Of a stretch of DNA of 64,000 nt, positions 50,024-59,091 are shown piece by piece; within the stretch, counting starts at the first letter, position 1, and the number at the start of each line of letters is the position of its first letter. Location of the stretch: assembly GCA_900112325.1 (NCBI GenBank), contig FOLJ01000018.1, forward strand, positions 62,001 through 126,000, written 5' to 3'. A model generated the notes under the pieces. It saw nothing but the letters and a program-made list of their open reading frames with translations, was not told the DNA's origin and made no database searches. The position numbers and the translations under genes were made by a program. Source of the DNA: Micromonospora sediminimaris. Its GTDB lineage: Bacteria; Actinomycetota; Actinomycetes; Mycobacteriales; Micromonosporaceae.

Positions 50024-51214
50024 CTAGGAAACGATCCGGCGGATCCGGTGGCGGGCGAGGGAGTGCTGCTCGGCCGTCGCCAGCTCGCCGGCGCCCACCA
50101 TCGAGAACACCACCTCGACGACGAGGCCGCCGTGCGGCCGCGGGTGCGCGGTGAGCTCCGCGCCGTGCGCCCGGGCGATCGCGCGGACGATGGACAGCCC
50201 AAGGCCGTGATGCCCGCCGTCAGCCGTGCGGTGCAGCCGCTGGAACGGCTCGAAAAGACGGTCCACCTGATCCGCGGAGATGACCTCGCCAGTGTTGGCC
50301 ACGGTGAGCACCACCCGGCCGATCTTCCGGTGCATGCTGACCGCGACCGTGCCGCCGGGCACGTTGTGGTGGATGGCGTTGTCGCAGAGGTTGACCAGCA
50401 ATCGGCCGAGCAGCACCGGATCGCCCAGCACCGACACCGGCCGCAGCGAGGTCACCACCTGCACCCCGCGCCGTTCGGCCTCCAGCGCCCGCTCGCGCAG
50501 CGCCAGCTCGACCAGTCCGGTCAGGTCAACCATCTCGTCCGCGGCCCGACCCTGCTCGCTGCTGGAGAGGGTGAGCAGCGACTCGAGAAGCTGGCCCCGC
50601 TGATCGCTGATCACCAGGAGCCGCTCGAAAGTGTGCCGGAACGATTCCAAGCTGGCGCCCGGATCGATGAGCGGTTCCTCGAGCAGCGCCCGTTCCACGG
50701 TCAGCGGGGTGCGCATCTCATGGGCGGCGTTGGCGACGAATCCCCTGTGGGCGTCGAGCGCGGTCTCCAACCGGCCGAGCAGGCCGTCGACGGTGTCGGC
50801 CAGATCCTTCAGCTCGTTGCGGTTGCCGGGCAGGGCCAGCCGCTCGTGCACGTTGCGATCGGAGATCTGGCGCAGGCGCTCGGTCATCGTCAGCACCGGG
50901 CGCAGCACGCGGCCGGCGATCAGCCAGCCAAGGAACAGCGAGATCAAGGCCATGATGGCCAGCGCGATCAGCGGCTGGAGCAGCCCGCTTCCGGCCGTGT
51001 CGGCCGCGTCGATAGCGGGCAGCGTGCCGTCGGCGGCGGGGCCGGGCGACGGCGGGCCGGACATCGGGCCGGACGGGAGCGGCGGCGGCGTCACGGGATT
51101 GAGGCTCTTGGCCAGCGCCCACATGATCACCAGCAGGACTGTGCTCGACATCACGGAGACGAAGACGTACAGCAGCGTCAGCCGCAGGCGGAGAGGGTGT
51201 TGTCCGAGTCGCAT
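50024..51214 (-). CDS. OmpR-type sensor histidine kinase
   Basis: A 396-residue kinase with one N-terminal helix (LYVFVSVMSSTVLLVIMWAL), a short Pro/Gly-rich extracytoplasmic segment, and a second helix (LIALAIMALISLFLGWLIAG). HAMP follows (RPVLTMTERLRQISDRN). The HisKA site is VANAAHEMRTPLTVERALL with the phospho-accepting His. The HATPase_c domain has LLVNLCDNAIHHNVPGGTV, VANTGEVISADQVDRLFEPF and HHGLGLSIVRAIARAHG. It lies 2 bp downstream of the response regulator on the same strand and is divergent from an ABC-2 type transporter pair, a common arrangement for antibiotic or envelope stress detoxification. Confidence 0.93.
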   Translation of the reverse strand: MRLGQHPLRLRLTLLYVFVSVMSSTVLLVIMWALAKSLNPVTPPPLPSGPMSGPPSPGPAADGTLPAIDAADTAGSGLLQPLIALAIMALISLFLGWLIAGRVLRPVLTMTERLRQISDRNVHERLALPGNRNELKDLADTVDGLLGRLETALDAHRGFVANAAHEMRTPLTVERALLEEPLIDPGASLESFRHTFERLLVISDQRGQLLESLLTLSSSEQGRAADEMVDLTGLVELALRERALEAERRGVQVVTSLRPVSVLGDPVLLGRLLVNLCDNAIHHNVPGGTVAVSMHRKIGRVVLTVANTGEVISADQVDRLFEPFQRLHRTADGGHHGLGLSIVRAIARAHGAELTAHPRPHGGLVVEVVFSMVGAGELATAEQHSLARHRIRRIVS

Positions 51215-51216
51215 GA

Positions 51217-51870
51217 TCAGATCCGGTATCCGGCGCGGGGCACCGTCTCGATCAGCGGCGGATCGCCGAGCTTGGTCCGCAGCCGGTTCACGGTGGCCTT
51301 CACCGTGGTGGTGAAGGGGTCGGTCGCCTCGTCCCAGACGCGGTCGAGCAGCTCCTCGGCAGACACCACCCGGCTGCCACAGGTCAGCAGATATTCCAGC
51401 ACAGCAAACTCCTTAGGACTCAAGTTAAGCCGGGCCCCGGCTCGGGTTGCGGTGCGCTGCGCCGGGTCGAGGCGCAGGTCACCGTGCTCCAGCACGGGCG
51501 GCGCTGGGGGCTGCGAGCGCCGGGCCACCGCCCGGATCCGGGCCACCAGTTCCGCGTATGCGAAAGGTTTGGGAAGGTAGTCGTCGGCACCGATGCCCAG
51601 TCCCTCCACCCGGTTCGCGATGGTGCCCGAGGCGGTCAGCATCAGCACCCGGCTCAGCGATCTCTGGCTGACCAGCGTGCGGCACACATCGTCGCCGTGC
51701 ACCACAGGCAGGTCGCGGTCGAGGACGATCACGTCGTACGGGACCACCGTCGCCCGCTCCAGCGCCGACCCGCCGTCGTATGCGACATCGACGGCCATGC
51801 CCTCGCGCCGCAGCACCCGAGCGACCGAGTCGGCCAGGTCCGGCTGATCTTCAACCACGAGTACCCGCAT
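51217..51870 (-). CDS. OmpR/PhoB-family response regulator
   Basis: 217 residues from ATG 51870. The receiver domain has VLVVEDQPDLADSVARVLR, phospho-acceptor Asp in YDVIVLDRDLPVVHG, and VLMLTASGTIANRVEGLGIG with ADDYLPKPFAYAELVARI. The C-terminal winged helix has LNLSPKEFAVLEYLLTC, VVSAEELLDRVWDEATDPFT and KATVNRLRTKLGDPPLIETV followed by PRAGYRI. It is first in the minus-strand unit with the histidine kinase and is divergent from the ATP-binding gene at 52040, the probable regulated target. Confidence 0.95.
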   Translation of the reverse strand: MRVLVVEDQPDLADSVARVLRREGMAVDVAYDGGSALERATVVPYDVIVLDRDLPVVHGDDVCRTLVSQRSLSRVLMLTASGTIANRVEGLGIGADDYLPKPFAYAELVARIRAVARRSQPPAPPVLEHGDLRLDPAQRTATRAGARLNLSPKEFAVLEYLLTCGSRVVSAEELLDRVWDEATDPFTTTVKATVNRLRTKLGDPPLIETVPRAGYRI

Positions 51871-52039
51871 GACACGCGTTCCTGTCTGTGTGACTCAACT
51901 GTCGACGACGGTTCCGGACTGACGCTAATAGGACTCCTGTCACAAGCCGGTCACAACGGCACGGACCGTGCTGTGACCGCCCGCTGTCTACAAATTCTCA
52001 CTGACAGCAAGAGTCCCGGAAACAAGGCAGGAGGATGTG

Positions 52040-52930
52040 ATGACCCTGGCCATCCATACTGAATCTCTCAGTAAGCGCTACCGCCGCCACCTCGCGCTCG
52101 ACGACTGCACGCTGGCGATTCCAGACGGACGGATCGTCGGTCTGGTCGGTCCCAACGGTTCCGGTAAGTCGACCCTTCTCGGGTTGGCGTCCGGCATGAT
52201 CGCGCCGACCAGCGGAAGCATCGAGGTGCTCGGTCAGCGGCCGGCGGTCAGCGCGGACCAGCTGGCTCGGGTCGGATTCGTCGCTCAGGACGCGCCGGTC
52301 TACAGCCGACTGACCGTTACCGACCACCTCGAGCTCGGCGCCCGGCTGAACCCGAAGTGGGATCAAGCGTTCGCCGAGCGGCGAATCCGCGAGCGTGGGC
52401 TCGACCTCAAGCAGAAGGCCGGTTCGCTCTCCGGCGGTCAGCGGGCCCAGCTCGCGCTGACCGTCGCCGCAGCCAAGCGGGGCGAACTGCTCGTCCTCGA
52501 CGAGCCGGTGGCGGCGCTCGACCCGCTGGCCCGGCGCGGGTTCATGCGGGACCTGCTCGACTTCGTCGACGAGCTCGAGGTGAGCGTGATTCTCTCGTCG
52601 CACCTGCTCGGCGACCTGGCGCAGGTCTGCGATCACCTGATCGTGCTGGCCAACGGCCGGGTGCATGTCTCCGGCGACGTGTCGGACCTGCTCGCCGTCC
52701 ACTACCGGATCACCGGCCGTGCGGGCGACCCCTACCGGCTGCCAGCCGACGCCGAGCTGATCCACACCGAGAACAGCCGCGACGAGTCGTCGGTGATCGT
52801 ACGGTCCACCTCGCCAATTCCCGGGGCGGAGGCCGTGGACCTTGAGGACATGACCCTCGCCTATCTGACCCGGGCCACCACCACCGGCCCGGTCGGGCCG
52901 ACCGCAGCAATGACGGGAGCCGACCGATGA
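52040..52930 (+). CDS. ABC-2 type transporter ATPase
   Basis: 296 residues from ATG 52040, with AGGAGG 5 bp upstream. Walker A is GPNGSGKSTLL, Q-loop VGFVAQDAPVYS, signature SLSGGQRAQLAL, Walker B ELLVLDEPVAALD with catalytic Glu, and switch His in LSSHLLGDLAQV. The C-terminal part (about 80 residues) resembles the extension of drug-type ABC-2 ATPases. It overlaps the permease gene by 4 bp and is divergent from the OmpR-type two-component system. Export of an antimicrobial or lipid is the usual role of such pairs; the substrate is not known. Confidence 0.93.
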   Translation: MTLAIHTESLSKRYRRHLALDDCTLAIPDGRIVGLVGPNGSGKSTLLGLASGMIAPTSGSIEVLGQRPAVSADQLARVGFVAQDAPVYSRLTVTDHLELGARLNPKWDQAFAERRIRERGLDLKQKAGSLSGGQRAQLALTVAAAKRGELLVLDEPVAALDPLARRGFMRDLLDFVDELEVSVILSSHLLGDLAQVCDHLIVLANGRVHVSGDVSDLLAVHYRITGRAGDPYRLPADAELIHTENSRDESSVIVRSTSPIPGAEAVDLEDMTLAYLTRATTTGPVGPTAAMTGADR

Positions 52931-53922
52931 TCTGGCTGGCCTGGAGGCAGTTCCGCGCCCAGACACTGGTGGCCGCGGGGGCGCTCGCGCTCCTCGCGAT
53001 CTACCTGATCTACCTGGGCAGCGAGATCCGCAACTTCTACGACACGAGGATCGCCAACTGCACCCAGCAGGCATGCTATCTCGCACGGCTGGACCTGCGG
53101 GCCACCTACGACGACGCGATCTCGGTCATGGTGGTGCTGCTCATCGCCGTACCCGGCCTGATCGGGGTCTTCTGGGGCGCCCCGCTGGTGACCCAGGAAC
53201 TGGAGCAGCGCACCGATCGGCTGGTGTGGAACCAGAGCGTCACCCGCACCAAGTGGTTGGCAGTCAAGCTCACCGTGATCGGCCTGGCCAGCATGGCGGT
53301 GGCCGGCCTGTTCAGCCTGCTGCTGACGTGGAGCGCAAGCCGGTACGACGAGGTGATTGGTGAGCGGTTCGCGGCGCTGAGCTTCGGCTCCCGCAACATC
53401 GTACCGATCGGGTACGCGCTGTTCGCCTTCGTGCTCGGCACCGTGGTCGGCATGATCGTCAAGCGCACGCTGCCGGCCATGGCGATCACCCTGATCGTCT
53501 TTGCCGGGCTCCAGTTGCTGATCCCGACGGTTGTCCGGCAGAACCTGATGCCCCCGGTCACCGACACCGTGGCCGTCGACGCCAACGTGCTCAACAGCGG
53601 CGTCGGGATGAATCTGAAGGAGGACAACACCTTCGACATCCAGGGATACACGGCCAACGGGAGCTGGGCTCTCGAGTTCTCGTCACCGCTGTACAAGGCG
53701 GACGATACGCCGTACCGCGGCGAGGACGCGAAGCCCTGCCTCATCCCGGACGACCGGGAGGCCGGCGACGCCTGCACGACCGCGCAGAACCTGCACTTCG
53801 ACTACCTCCACCAGCCGGGCCACCGATACTGGACGTTCCAGTGGATCGAACTGTCAATGTTCCTCGGCCTGTCTATTTTGCTGACCGCGTTCGGGTTCTT
53901 CTGGCTCCGGCGCCGCTCCTAG
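52927..53922 (+). CDS. ABC transporter permease (ABC-2-like)
   Basis: 331 residues from ATG 52927, overlapping the ATPase stop (ATGA). About six membrane helices: AAGALALLAIYLIYLG, MVVLLIAVPGLIGVFWGAPL, LTVIGLASMAVAGLFSLLLT, IGYALFAFVLGTVVGMIV, MAITLIVFAGLQLLIPTVV and MFLGLSILLTAFGFFWL. A ~100-residue extracytoplasmic loop sits before the last helix and contains Cys in KPCLIPDDREAGDACTT. It is the membrane partner of the 52040-52930 ATPase. A regulated efflux role under the divergent two-component system is likely but unproven. Confidence 0.9.
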   Translation: MIWLAWRQFRAQTLVAAGALALLAIYLIYLGSEIRNFYDTRIANCTQQACYLARLDLRATYDDAISVMVVLLIAVPGLIGVFWGAPLVTQELEQRTDRLVWNQSVTRTKWLAVKLTVIGLASMAVAGLFSLLLTWSASRYDEVIGERFAALSFGSRNIVPIGYALFAFVLGTVVGMIVKRTLPAMAITLIVFAGLQLLIPTVVRQNLMPPVTDTVAVDANVLNSGVGMNLKEDNTFDIQGYTANGSWALEFSSPLYKADDTPYRGEDAKPCLIPDDREAGDACTTAQNLHFDYLHQPGHRYWTFQWIELSMFLGLSILLTAFGFFWLRRRS

Positions 53923-53940
53923 CTTGATCTCTAACCTGTG

Positions 53941-54137
53941 GTCAATTTGTATCGACCCTGGCTGATCTCGGCCGCAGCCCTTGGGAACACGAGGCCTTGT
54001 TCTCGCTCATGGTCGACACGATCCGTCCGTATGCGCCCTGGCCGAGCCGGGAGGGCTGCAACAACGGCCAGCACCGCGCCCAGGCGCTGCTCGACGCCGG
54101 CGTGCGCCGGGTTCTCATCGAACGCGTCGCCGATTGA
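53941..54137 (+). pseudogene. Fragment of an unrecognised protein
   Basis: A plus-strand frame without a start codon reads LADLGRSPWEHEALFSLMVD, then TIRPYAPWPSREGCNNGQHR and ends RRVLIERVAD. It is protein-like and ends cleanly at TGA (54135-54137), but the N-terminal part is absent, so it looks like the tail of a degraded gene. No family is recognised. Confidence 0.35.
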
Positions 54138-54324
54138 TCAGCCGTCGATGCGGCGGTGCGGGACGCTATGGCAGCGGTGGCACCGCGTGATCGCCGAGGC
54201 CGAACCGGCGCAATGCCGGCAACGTCAGCCCCCATTCTGGCTGCTGGCTCCCCGCCCGATGCTCGGGACGCTGGCCATGCAAGCTTTCGCTCGGCGACCG
54301 GTGCCCGGCCTGAGCACGCAACGC

Positions 54325-55668
54325 TCAACCGGTGTGGCGTGTCCGATCCAGCTTCCAGCGCACTTGGAATGTCAGCGCCGCGGCCATCAGCACCGCCGGG
54401 ACCACGGTGAAGCCGATCAACAGGGCGGTGTGGGCGGACTCCGGCTGCGTCACGGTCTGCCCCTCGGTGGTGGAGATGAAGCCGCCCAGGGCGAGCACGG
54501 CCGAGTACACGTACGGGCCGATTGCGGTGCCGGTGGCTTCGGTGGCAGTCCAGACACCGGTGTAGGCGCCAGCCCGGACGGTACCGCGCTGCTCGGCGGC
54601 CGCGACCGCATCCGGGACCATCGAGAACGCGAACAGCTGCAGCCCGGCGAACGCGATGCCCAGGACGCCGACCACCGCGACAGCCGGCCCGGTGCCGTAG
54701 CCGAGCAGCGGCGCCAGCGAACCGGCCACGAAGACCGCCTGGCAGATCAGCAGGCCACGCTGCTTGCCGATGCGCCGGGACACCTGCATCCACACCGGTC
54801 CGGCGACGACCGCTGGACCGAGGAACGCCCCCATGAACAGGGCGGTTAGCCCAGAGTTCTCGAAGACGTACTTGGTGTAGAACGGCAGCGCTGCGAGGAA
54901 CAGGTGAGTAGTGGTGCCGGTGAACAGGTAGGACAGCACCAGCGCGCGGAAGTCGGGATCCCGCCAGGCGACCGCGATGTCACCGATGGTCGAGTGGGCC
55001 GCCTGCTGGTCGGGCATCCGGAAACCGGCGTGGGCAGTGAGACGCCGTACCCCGGTCAGTGCGACCAGCCCGGAGATCACCATGACGCCGGAGAGCAGCA
55101 GGGCCATCCAGCCGTAGTCGCCGCGCCGTCCCGACTCCACCAGCGCCGGTGCGGCCACACCGGCACCAAGCAACCCGAGGGTGAGGAAAAGCATCCGGAA
55201 CATGAACACCCGGGTGCGCTCGTGGTACCCGACTCGAAGATCGGACGGGGTGGTCAGGTAGGGCACCTGGAAACACGCGAAGAGCAGGTTGCCGGCGATG
55301 AACCAGCCGCCCACCCAGAGCGCCGCCGATGCGCCGGAGAAACCGGCGGGCACCGAGAACATCGCTACCATGGCCACCGGAAGCAGCAGACCGACCCGCA
55401 GCATGCCGAGCCGGTGTCCGCTGCTGCGCGCTTCCCGGTCGGATCGGCTGCCCAGCATCGGATGCACGATGATGTCGATGATCTTCGGCAGCAGCAGGGT
55501 GAGACCGGCCAGGAACGGCGAGACACCGAGCGTATTGGTGAGGAAATAGAGCAACAGCAGGCCGGGAACGGTCACCCAGACGCCCATCCCGACCGACCCG
55601 GTGGCGTACGCGATCAGGTCACCTGCCCTGGTCCGCACCTCGCCCGCCGCCCCGCGCAGCGCCGTCAT
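54325..55668 (-). CDS. MFS transporter, GPH/MFS_2-like
   Basis: A 447-residue permease with about twelve membrane helices, e.g. MGVWVTVPGLLLLYFLTNTL and PVAMVAMFSVPAGFSGASA. The cytoplasmic loop after helix 2 carries KIIDIIVHPMLGSRSDREAR, the D-x4-G-x-xSD pattern of glycoside-pentoside-hexuronide:cation symporters. Its ATG overlaps the SDR stop (ATGA). Downstream of a monooxygenase and SDR, it probably imports the substrate or exports a product of that small pathway. The substrate is not known. Confidence 0.9.
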   Translation of the reverse strand: MTALRGAAGEVRTRAGDLIAYATGSVGMGVWVTVPGLLLLYFLTNTLGVSPFLAGLTLLLPKIIDIIVHPMLGSRSDREARSSGHRLGMLRVGLLLPVAMVAMFSVPAGFSGASAALWVGGWFIAGNLLFACFQVPYLTTPSDLRVGYHERTRVFMFRMLFLTLGLLGAGVAAPALVESGRRGDYGWMALLLSGVMVISGLVALTGVRRLTAHAGFRMPDQQAAHSTIGDIAVAWRDPDFRALVLSYLFTGTTTHLFLAALPFYTKYVFENSGLTALFMGAFLGPAVVAGPVWMQVSRRIGKQRGLLICQAVFVAGSLAPLLGYGTGPAVAVVGVLGIAFAGLQLFAFSMVPDAVAAAEQRGTVRAGAYTGVWTATEATGTAIGPYVYSAVLALGGFISTTEGQTVTQPESAHTALLIGFTVVPAVLMAAALTFQVRWKLDRTRHTG

Positions 55669-56492
55669 CGGGTCGCCTCGTGCCGTGCGACCACACCCGC
55701 GGCAAGCTCGGCGCCCTGGAACGCGCCGGAGCGGACCCGGCCGGCGAGGATGCGCGCCACGATCCGATCGGTCAGCGCGGGCAGGTGACGGGCCAGGAAG
55801 AACTCGACCGCGCCCCGCCGGGTGGTGGGTAGATCACGGCGAGGACGACGACTGAGCGCGGCGCGCAGCACGGTCCGGACCACCCCGTCCAGCGGCTCGT
55901 ATTGGCTCATGCCCTCCAGCGAGAGCCCGGCCGCGGCCGTCGAGTCGTGGATCGGGCTTCGTACCGCCGACGGGTACACGCAGGTGACGCCGACATGGGT
56001 GCCGAGCTCCAGACGCAGCGCGTCCGCGTACGCGACCAGGGCGCGCTTGGAGGCACCGTACGCAGCGGCCAGCGGCAACTGCATGACGGCCATCCGCGAG
56101 CTGAGCATGACTATCCGGCCACCAGAGGCGACCAGCGCGTCCACACATGCGGCGGTGACCCGCCAGGTGCCCAGCAGGTTGATGTCGAGCTGGCGGCGTA
56201 CTTCCGCGCCCGGCGCCAGCTCGGCCGGGGCGGGCCCACCGATCCCGGCATTGTTGATCAGCAGGTCGAGCCCACCGAGCTGGTCAATTGCTTCGCGTAC
56301 CACCGCCGGCACCGCGTCGTCGTCGGTGATGTCGCAGGCCAGGACCCGGACCGGGTCATCGGCACGGGGGGCCAGGTCCAACCCGACGACCTGGGCCCCC
56401 AGCTCGTCCAGCCGGGCACAGATGGCCCGGCCGAACGTGCCGGAGGCACCGGTGACGAGGACACGCAATCCGCGGGGGTCTCGGGCGCTCAA
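55665..56492 (-). CDS. Short-chain dehydrogenase/reductase
   Basis: About 275 residues from TTG 56492, which overlaps the monooxygenase stop (TTGA) and has GGAGAG upstream. The Rossmann motif VLVTGASGTFGRAICARL carries TGxxxGxG. LDLLINNAGIGGPAP is the NNAG motif, IVMLSSRMAVMQL supplies the catalytic Ser and AAYGASKRALVAYADALRLE the YxxxK pair. Length and motifs fit a classical SDR that reduces or oxidises a hydroxyl or ketone with NAD(P). A C-terminal extension of about 40 residues is present. It likely works with the monooxygenase in a catabolic or steroid/terpenoid modification step. Confidence 0.9.
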   Translation of the reverse strand: MSARDPRGLRVLVTGASGTFGRAICARLDELGAQVVGLDLAPRADDPVRVLACDITDDDAVPAVVREAIDQLGGLDLLINNAGIGGPAPAELAPGAEVRRQLDINLLGTWRVTAACVDALVASGGRIVMLSSRMAVMQLPLAAAYGASKRALVAYADALRLELGTHVGVTCVYPSAVRSPIHDSTAAAGLSLEGMSQYEPLDGVVRTVLRAALSRRPRRDLPTTRRGAVEFFLARHLPALTDRIVARILAGRVRSGAFQGAELAAGVVARHEATR

Positions 56493-57832
56493 ACCACACT
56501 CTCCTCGGCGGTGAAGGTGCGTCCACCCCCGGCGAGACGATTCCGGCCAGCCGCGATCTCCCTGGGCAGGTCGGCGACGTACCGGTCGAAGTCGATACGC
56601 ATGTGCGGCCGCGCGTTCGTGCCCCACCGCGCGATGGCGGCGCGCAAGGCTCGCTGCACGGCGTGCTGCTGTTCGTCGATGCCGGGCAGGGCATAGCCGC
56701 CGGAGAGATACGCGGCGACCAGTTTGGCCTGGACCTCCACGACCGGCAAAGCGGCACCGGTGGACTGCATCAGGCCGACGAATGCCAGGCTGGGGTCGTC
56801 GAGATGAAAGACCCGCTGGTACAGCGGCAGCTGCTGGGGGTCGGGGCCCAGCCATTGCGGGGACAGGAACGGGATACTCACCCGGTACCCGGTGGCCCAG
56901 ACGATCACGTCGACCGGGTCGGCGCTGCCGTCGGTGAACATCACCCGTTCCCCGTCCAGCCGTTCGATGCCGGGACGTGGGGTCACCTCGCCGTGGGTGA
57001 GCCGGTGCAGGATCGTGTCGCTGATCGTCGGATGGTTCTGGAACAGGCCACCGGCCGGGGCGGGTAAGCCGTACCTCTGCGGGGTCCCGACGGCGAGCCG
57101 CAACAGGGTCTCGGCGATGCGCTGCCGCAGCCGCCACGGCAGGACGGCGAGGGCGCCGCCGGTCGCGTCGGCCGGGCGGCCGAACAGGTACTTGGGGACG
57201 ATGTGAACGCCGCGCCGGGCGGAGAGCAGGACCGGCCCCCGAGCGACGTGCGAGGCGTCCACCGCGATGTCCATGGCCGAGTTGCCCATGCCGACGATCA
57301 GCACCCGCCGATCCCGGAAGACGTCCGGAGTGCGGTAGTCGTGGGCGTGCATCTGGGTGCCGTGGAACGTCCCCGGATAAGCCGGATCCGGATAGCGCGG
57401 ATCCCAGTTGTGGCCGTTCGCGACCACCACGGCGTCGTACCGCCCGGTGTCACCGGACTCGGTCGTCACCGCCCAGAGCCGGTCACGCTCGACGCGGGTG
57501 ACCGTGCTCCCGAACCGGATGTGCGGAATGAGCCCGAACGACTGCGCATAATCGGCCAGGTAACTGGCGACGCGACTGGCCGACGGATAGTCAGGCCAGT
57601 CCGCGGGCATCGGAAAATCCGCGAACTCGGTGCGGCGTTTGCTGGTGTTCAAGTGCAGGGAGGCGTACGCCGGAGACAGGCCGCTGCTGTTGTCCCTGAC
57701 CCACAGGCCACCGGGCCGGTCACCCTTCTCGTACGCCACCACCGCACAACCGGCGTCGAGCAGCGCCTTCACCGTGGCGAGACCGGCCGCTCCCGCACCG
57801 ATCACCGCCACCCGACTCGAAGAAACGGCCAT
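56489..57832 (-). CDS. FMO-like flavin-containing monooxygenase
   Basis: 447 residues from ATG 57832 with GAGGAG 4 bp upstream. The N-terminal FAD-binding motif is RVAVIGAGAAGLATVKALLD, and GGLWVRDNSSG follows. The FMO/Baeyer-Villiger fingerprint FxGxxxHxxx[YF] is present as TFHGTQMHAHDYR. The second Rossmann motif is RVLIVGMGNSAMDIAVDA for NADPH, and VIVWATGYRVSIPFLS is the conserved ATGY motif. It oxygenates a nitrogen, sulfur or ketone substrate. It heads a three-gene operon with an SDR and an MFS transporter, and is divergent from a PucR regulator, so it is probably substrate-induced. Confidence 0.93.
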   Translation of the reverse strand: MAVSSSRVAVIGAGAAGLATVKALLDAGCAVVAYEKGDRPGGLWVRDNSSGLSPAYASLHLNTSKRRTEFADFPMPADWPDYPSASRVASYLADYAQSFGLIPHIRFGSTVTRVERDRLWAVTTESGDTGRYDAVVVANGHNWDPRYPDPAYPGTFHGTQMHAHDYRTPDVFRDRRVLIVGMGNSAMDIAVDASHVARGPVLLSARRGVHIVPKYLFGRPADATGGALAVLPWRLRQRIAETLLRLAVGTPQRYGLPAPAGGLFQNHPTISDTILHRLTHGEVTPRPGIERLDGERVMFTDGSADPVDVIVWATGYRVSIPFLSPQWLGPDPQQLPLYQRVFHLDDPSLAFVGLMQSTGAALPVVEVQAKLVAAYLSGGYALPGIDEQQHAVQRALRAAIARWGTNARPHMRIDFDRYVADLPREIAAGRNRLAGGGRTFTAEESVV

Positions 57833-57894
57833 GGTGCTCCTCGACGGTTGTAGCTTCCGCCAAACCGTAGGGCCTGGCACGGGGCGACCATATG

Positions 57895-57939
57895 GCGTGG
57901 ACCACGCAGTTTCGGGTTCTTGTTGTAGCGCACCACAAC
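57895..57939. promoter_or_regulatory. Two inverted repeats between the FMO operon and PucR gene
   Basis: GCGTGG-A-CCACGC (57895-57907) is a perfect 13-bp palindrome. GTTGT-N8-ACAAC (57922-57926 and 57935-57939) lies just to the right. Both sit in the 125-bp gap between the divergent FMO and PucR starts and are plausible binding sites for the PucR protein or its partner. Confidence 0.5.
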
Positions 57940-57957
57940 GGCGGGGAGCATGACAGG

Positions 57958-59088
57958 ATGACGCATCCGGACGGCTGGACGACGGTGGTGGACCTGATCG
58001 AACGCGTCGTGGGCGATGACGAACTGCTGCCGTCGGTGGTCGCCGGAGTCCGTACCACCGTGCGGGAGGTCTCCGCACTGCCCACCTCCGACATCGCCGG
58101 GCACACCCGCGCTCTGCTGGTGGCCGCAACCCGCGCACTGGCCGCACGGCGCGGCCCCACCGAAGCTGAGCTGTCGTTCGTCGCGGACCTCGGTGTCACC
58201 CGTGCCCGGCAGGGCGTGCCGATCGAATCGGTGCTGGGCGCGATCCACTTCGCCGAGCGCGCGATCTGGGCCCGGGCCCGGGAACTCGCCCGGGACCAAG
58301 GCGTCAGCGCCGAGCAACTGCTGGACGTCCGGGACCTTTACGACGACTGGGCCGAGGCCGTCCGGGCCCGGCTGATCAGCGCGCATCGGGCTACCGGAGC
58401 CACCACGGATCCGCTTCCTGGGCGCCGGGACACGGCACTGCTGCGGCGGCTGCTCCAGGGCGGTTCGGCGGCCACGCTGGCAGCCGCCGAGGCCGGCCTT
58501 CCGGTCACCGACGGGCTGTGGGTGCTCGTCGCCCGGCCCGGGGAGACCGCCGCCGGCATCGAACGAGCCGTGCGCGAGCACCCGCCGGTGCTGTGCGCAA
58601 CCGTGGACGACCTGATGGTCGGAGTTCTGACCCGGGCTCCGTCCGCCCGCCTGAAGGGGACCGGGGCCGTGGCAGGGCTCGCCGGTCCGGCCGAACCGGA
58701 GAAACTCGCGCCGGTGCAGCGGCTCGCCACCGCGGCCCTGACCGCCGCCGAGTCCACCGGCCGCACCGGGCTGATCCACATTGCCGATGTGGCCTGGCTG
58801 GCGGCGTTGACCGAGCGGGCAGACCTGGCAACGGTGCTGCTCGACCGCTACGCGCCCGCTTGGGCGACACTCGGACCGACTGCCGAATCGGTGGCGCACG
58901 CCGTGCTCGCCTGGCTGGAGAGCGACCGCGATGTCGACCTCGCCGGGGCGAGACTTTTCGTGCACCCCAACACGGTTCGCAATCGGGTCCGGCGCTTCGC
59001 CGCCGTCACCGGCATCGACCCAGCGGGCACCTTCGGTGCCATGACCGCCTGGTGGCTATGCCGAACCTGGCTGCACGACGCGACCTGA
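57958..59088 (+). CDS. PucR-family transcriptional regulator
   Basis: About 376 residues from ATG 57958 (MTHPDGWTTVVDLIERVV), with GGGGAG upstream; a longer frame starts at 57892 but overlaps the probable operators. A helical N-terminal sensor region (VREVSALPTSDIAGHTRALL) is followed by a GGDEF-like middle part and a C-terminal PucR HTH, GARLFVHPNTVRNRVRRFAA. PucR-type proteins activate purine, amino acid or aromatic catabolic operons in response to pathway metabolites. It is divergent from the FMO-SDR-MFS operon, whose expression it most likely controls. Confidence 0.9.
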   Translation: MTHPDGWTTVVDLIERVVGDDELLPSVVAGVRTTVREVSALPTSDIAGHTRALLVAATRALAARRGPTEAELSFVADLGVTRARQGVPIESVLGAIHFAERAIWARARELARDQGVSAEQLLDVRDLYDDWAEAVRARLISAHRATGATTDPLPGRRDTALLRRLLQGGSAATLAAAEAGLPVTDGLWVLVARPGETAAGIERAVREHPPVLCATVDDLMVGVLTRAPSARLKGTGAVAGLAGPAEPEKLAPVQRLATAALTAAESTGRTGLIHIADVAWLAALTERADLATVLLDRYAPAWATLGPTAESVAHAVLAWLESDRDVDLAGARLFVHPNTVRNRVRRFAAVTGIDPAGTFGAMTAWWLCRTWLHDAT

Positions 59089-59091
59089 TCT

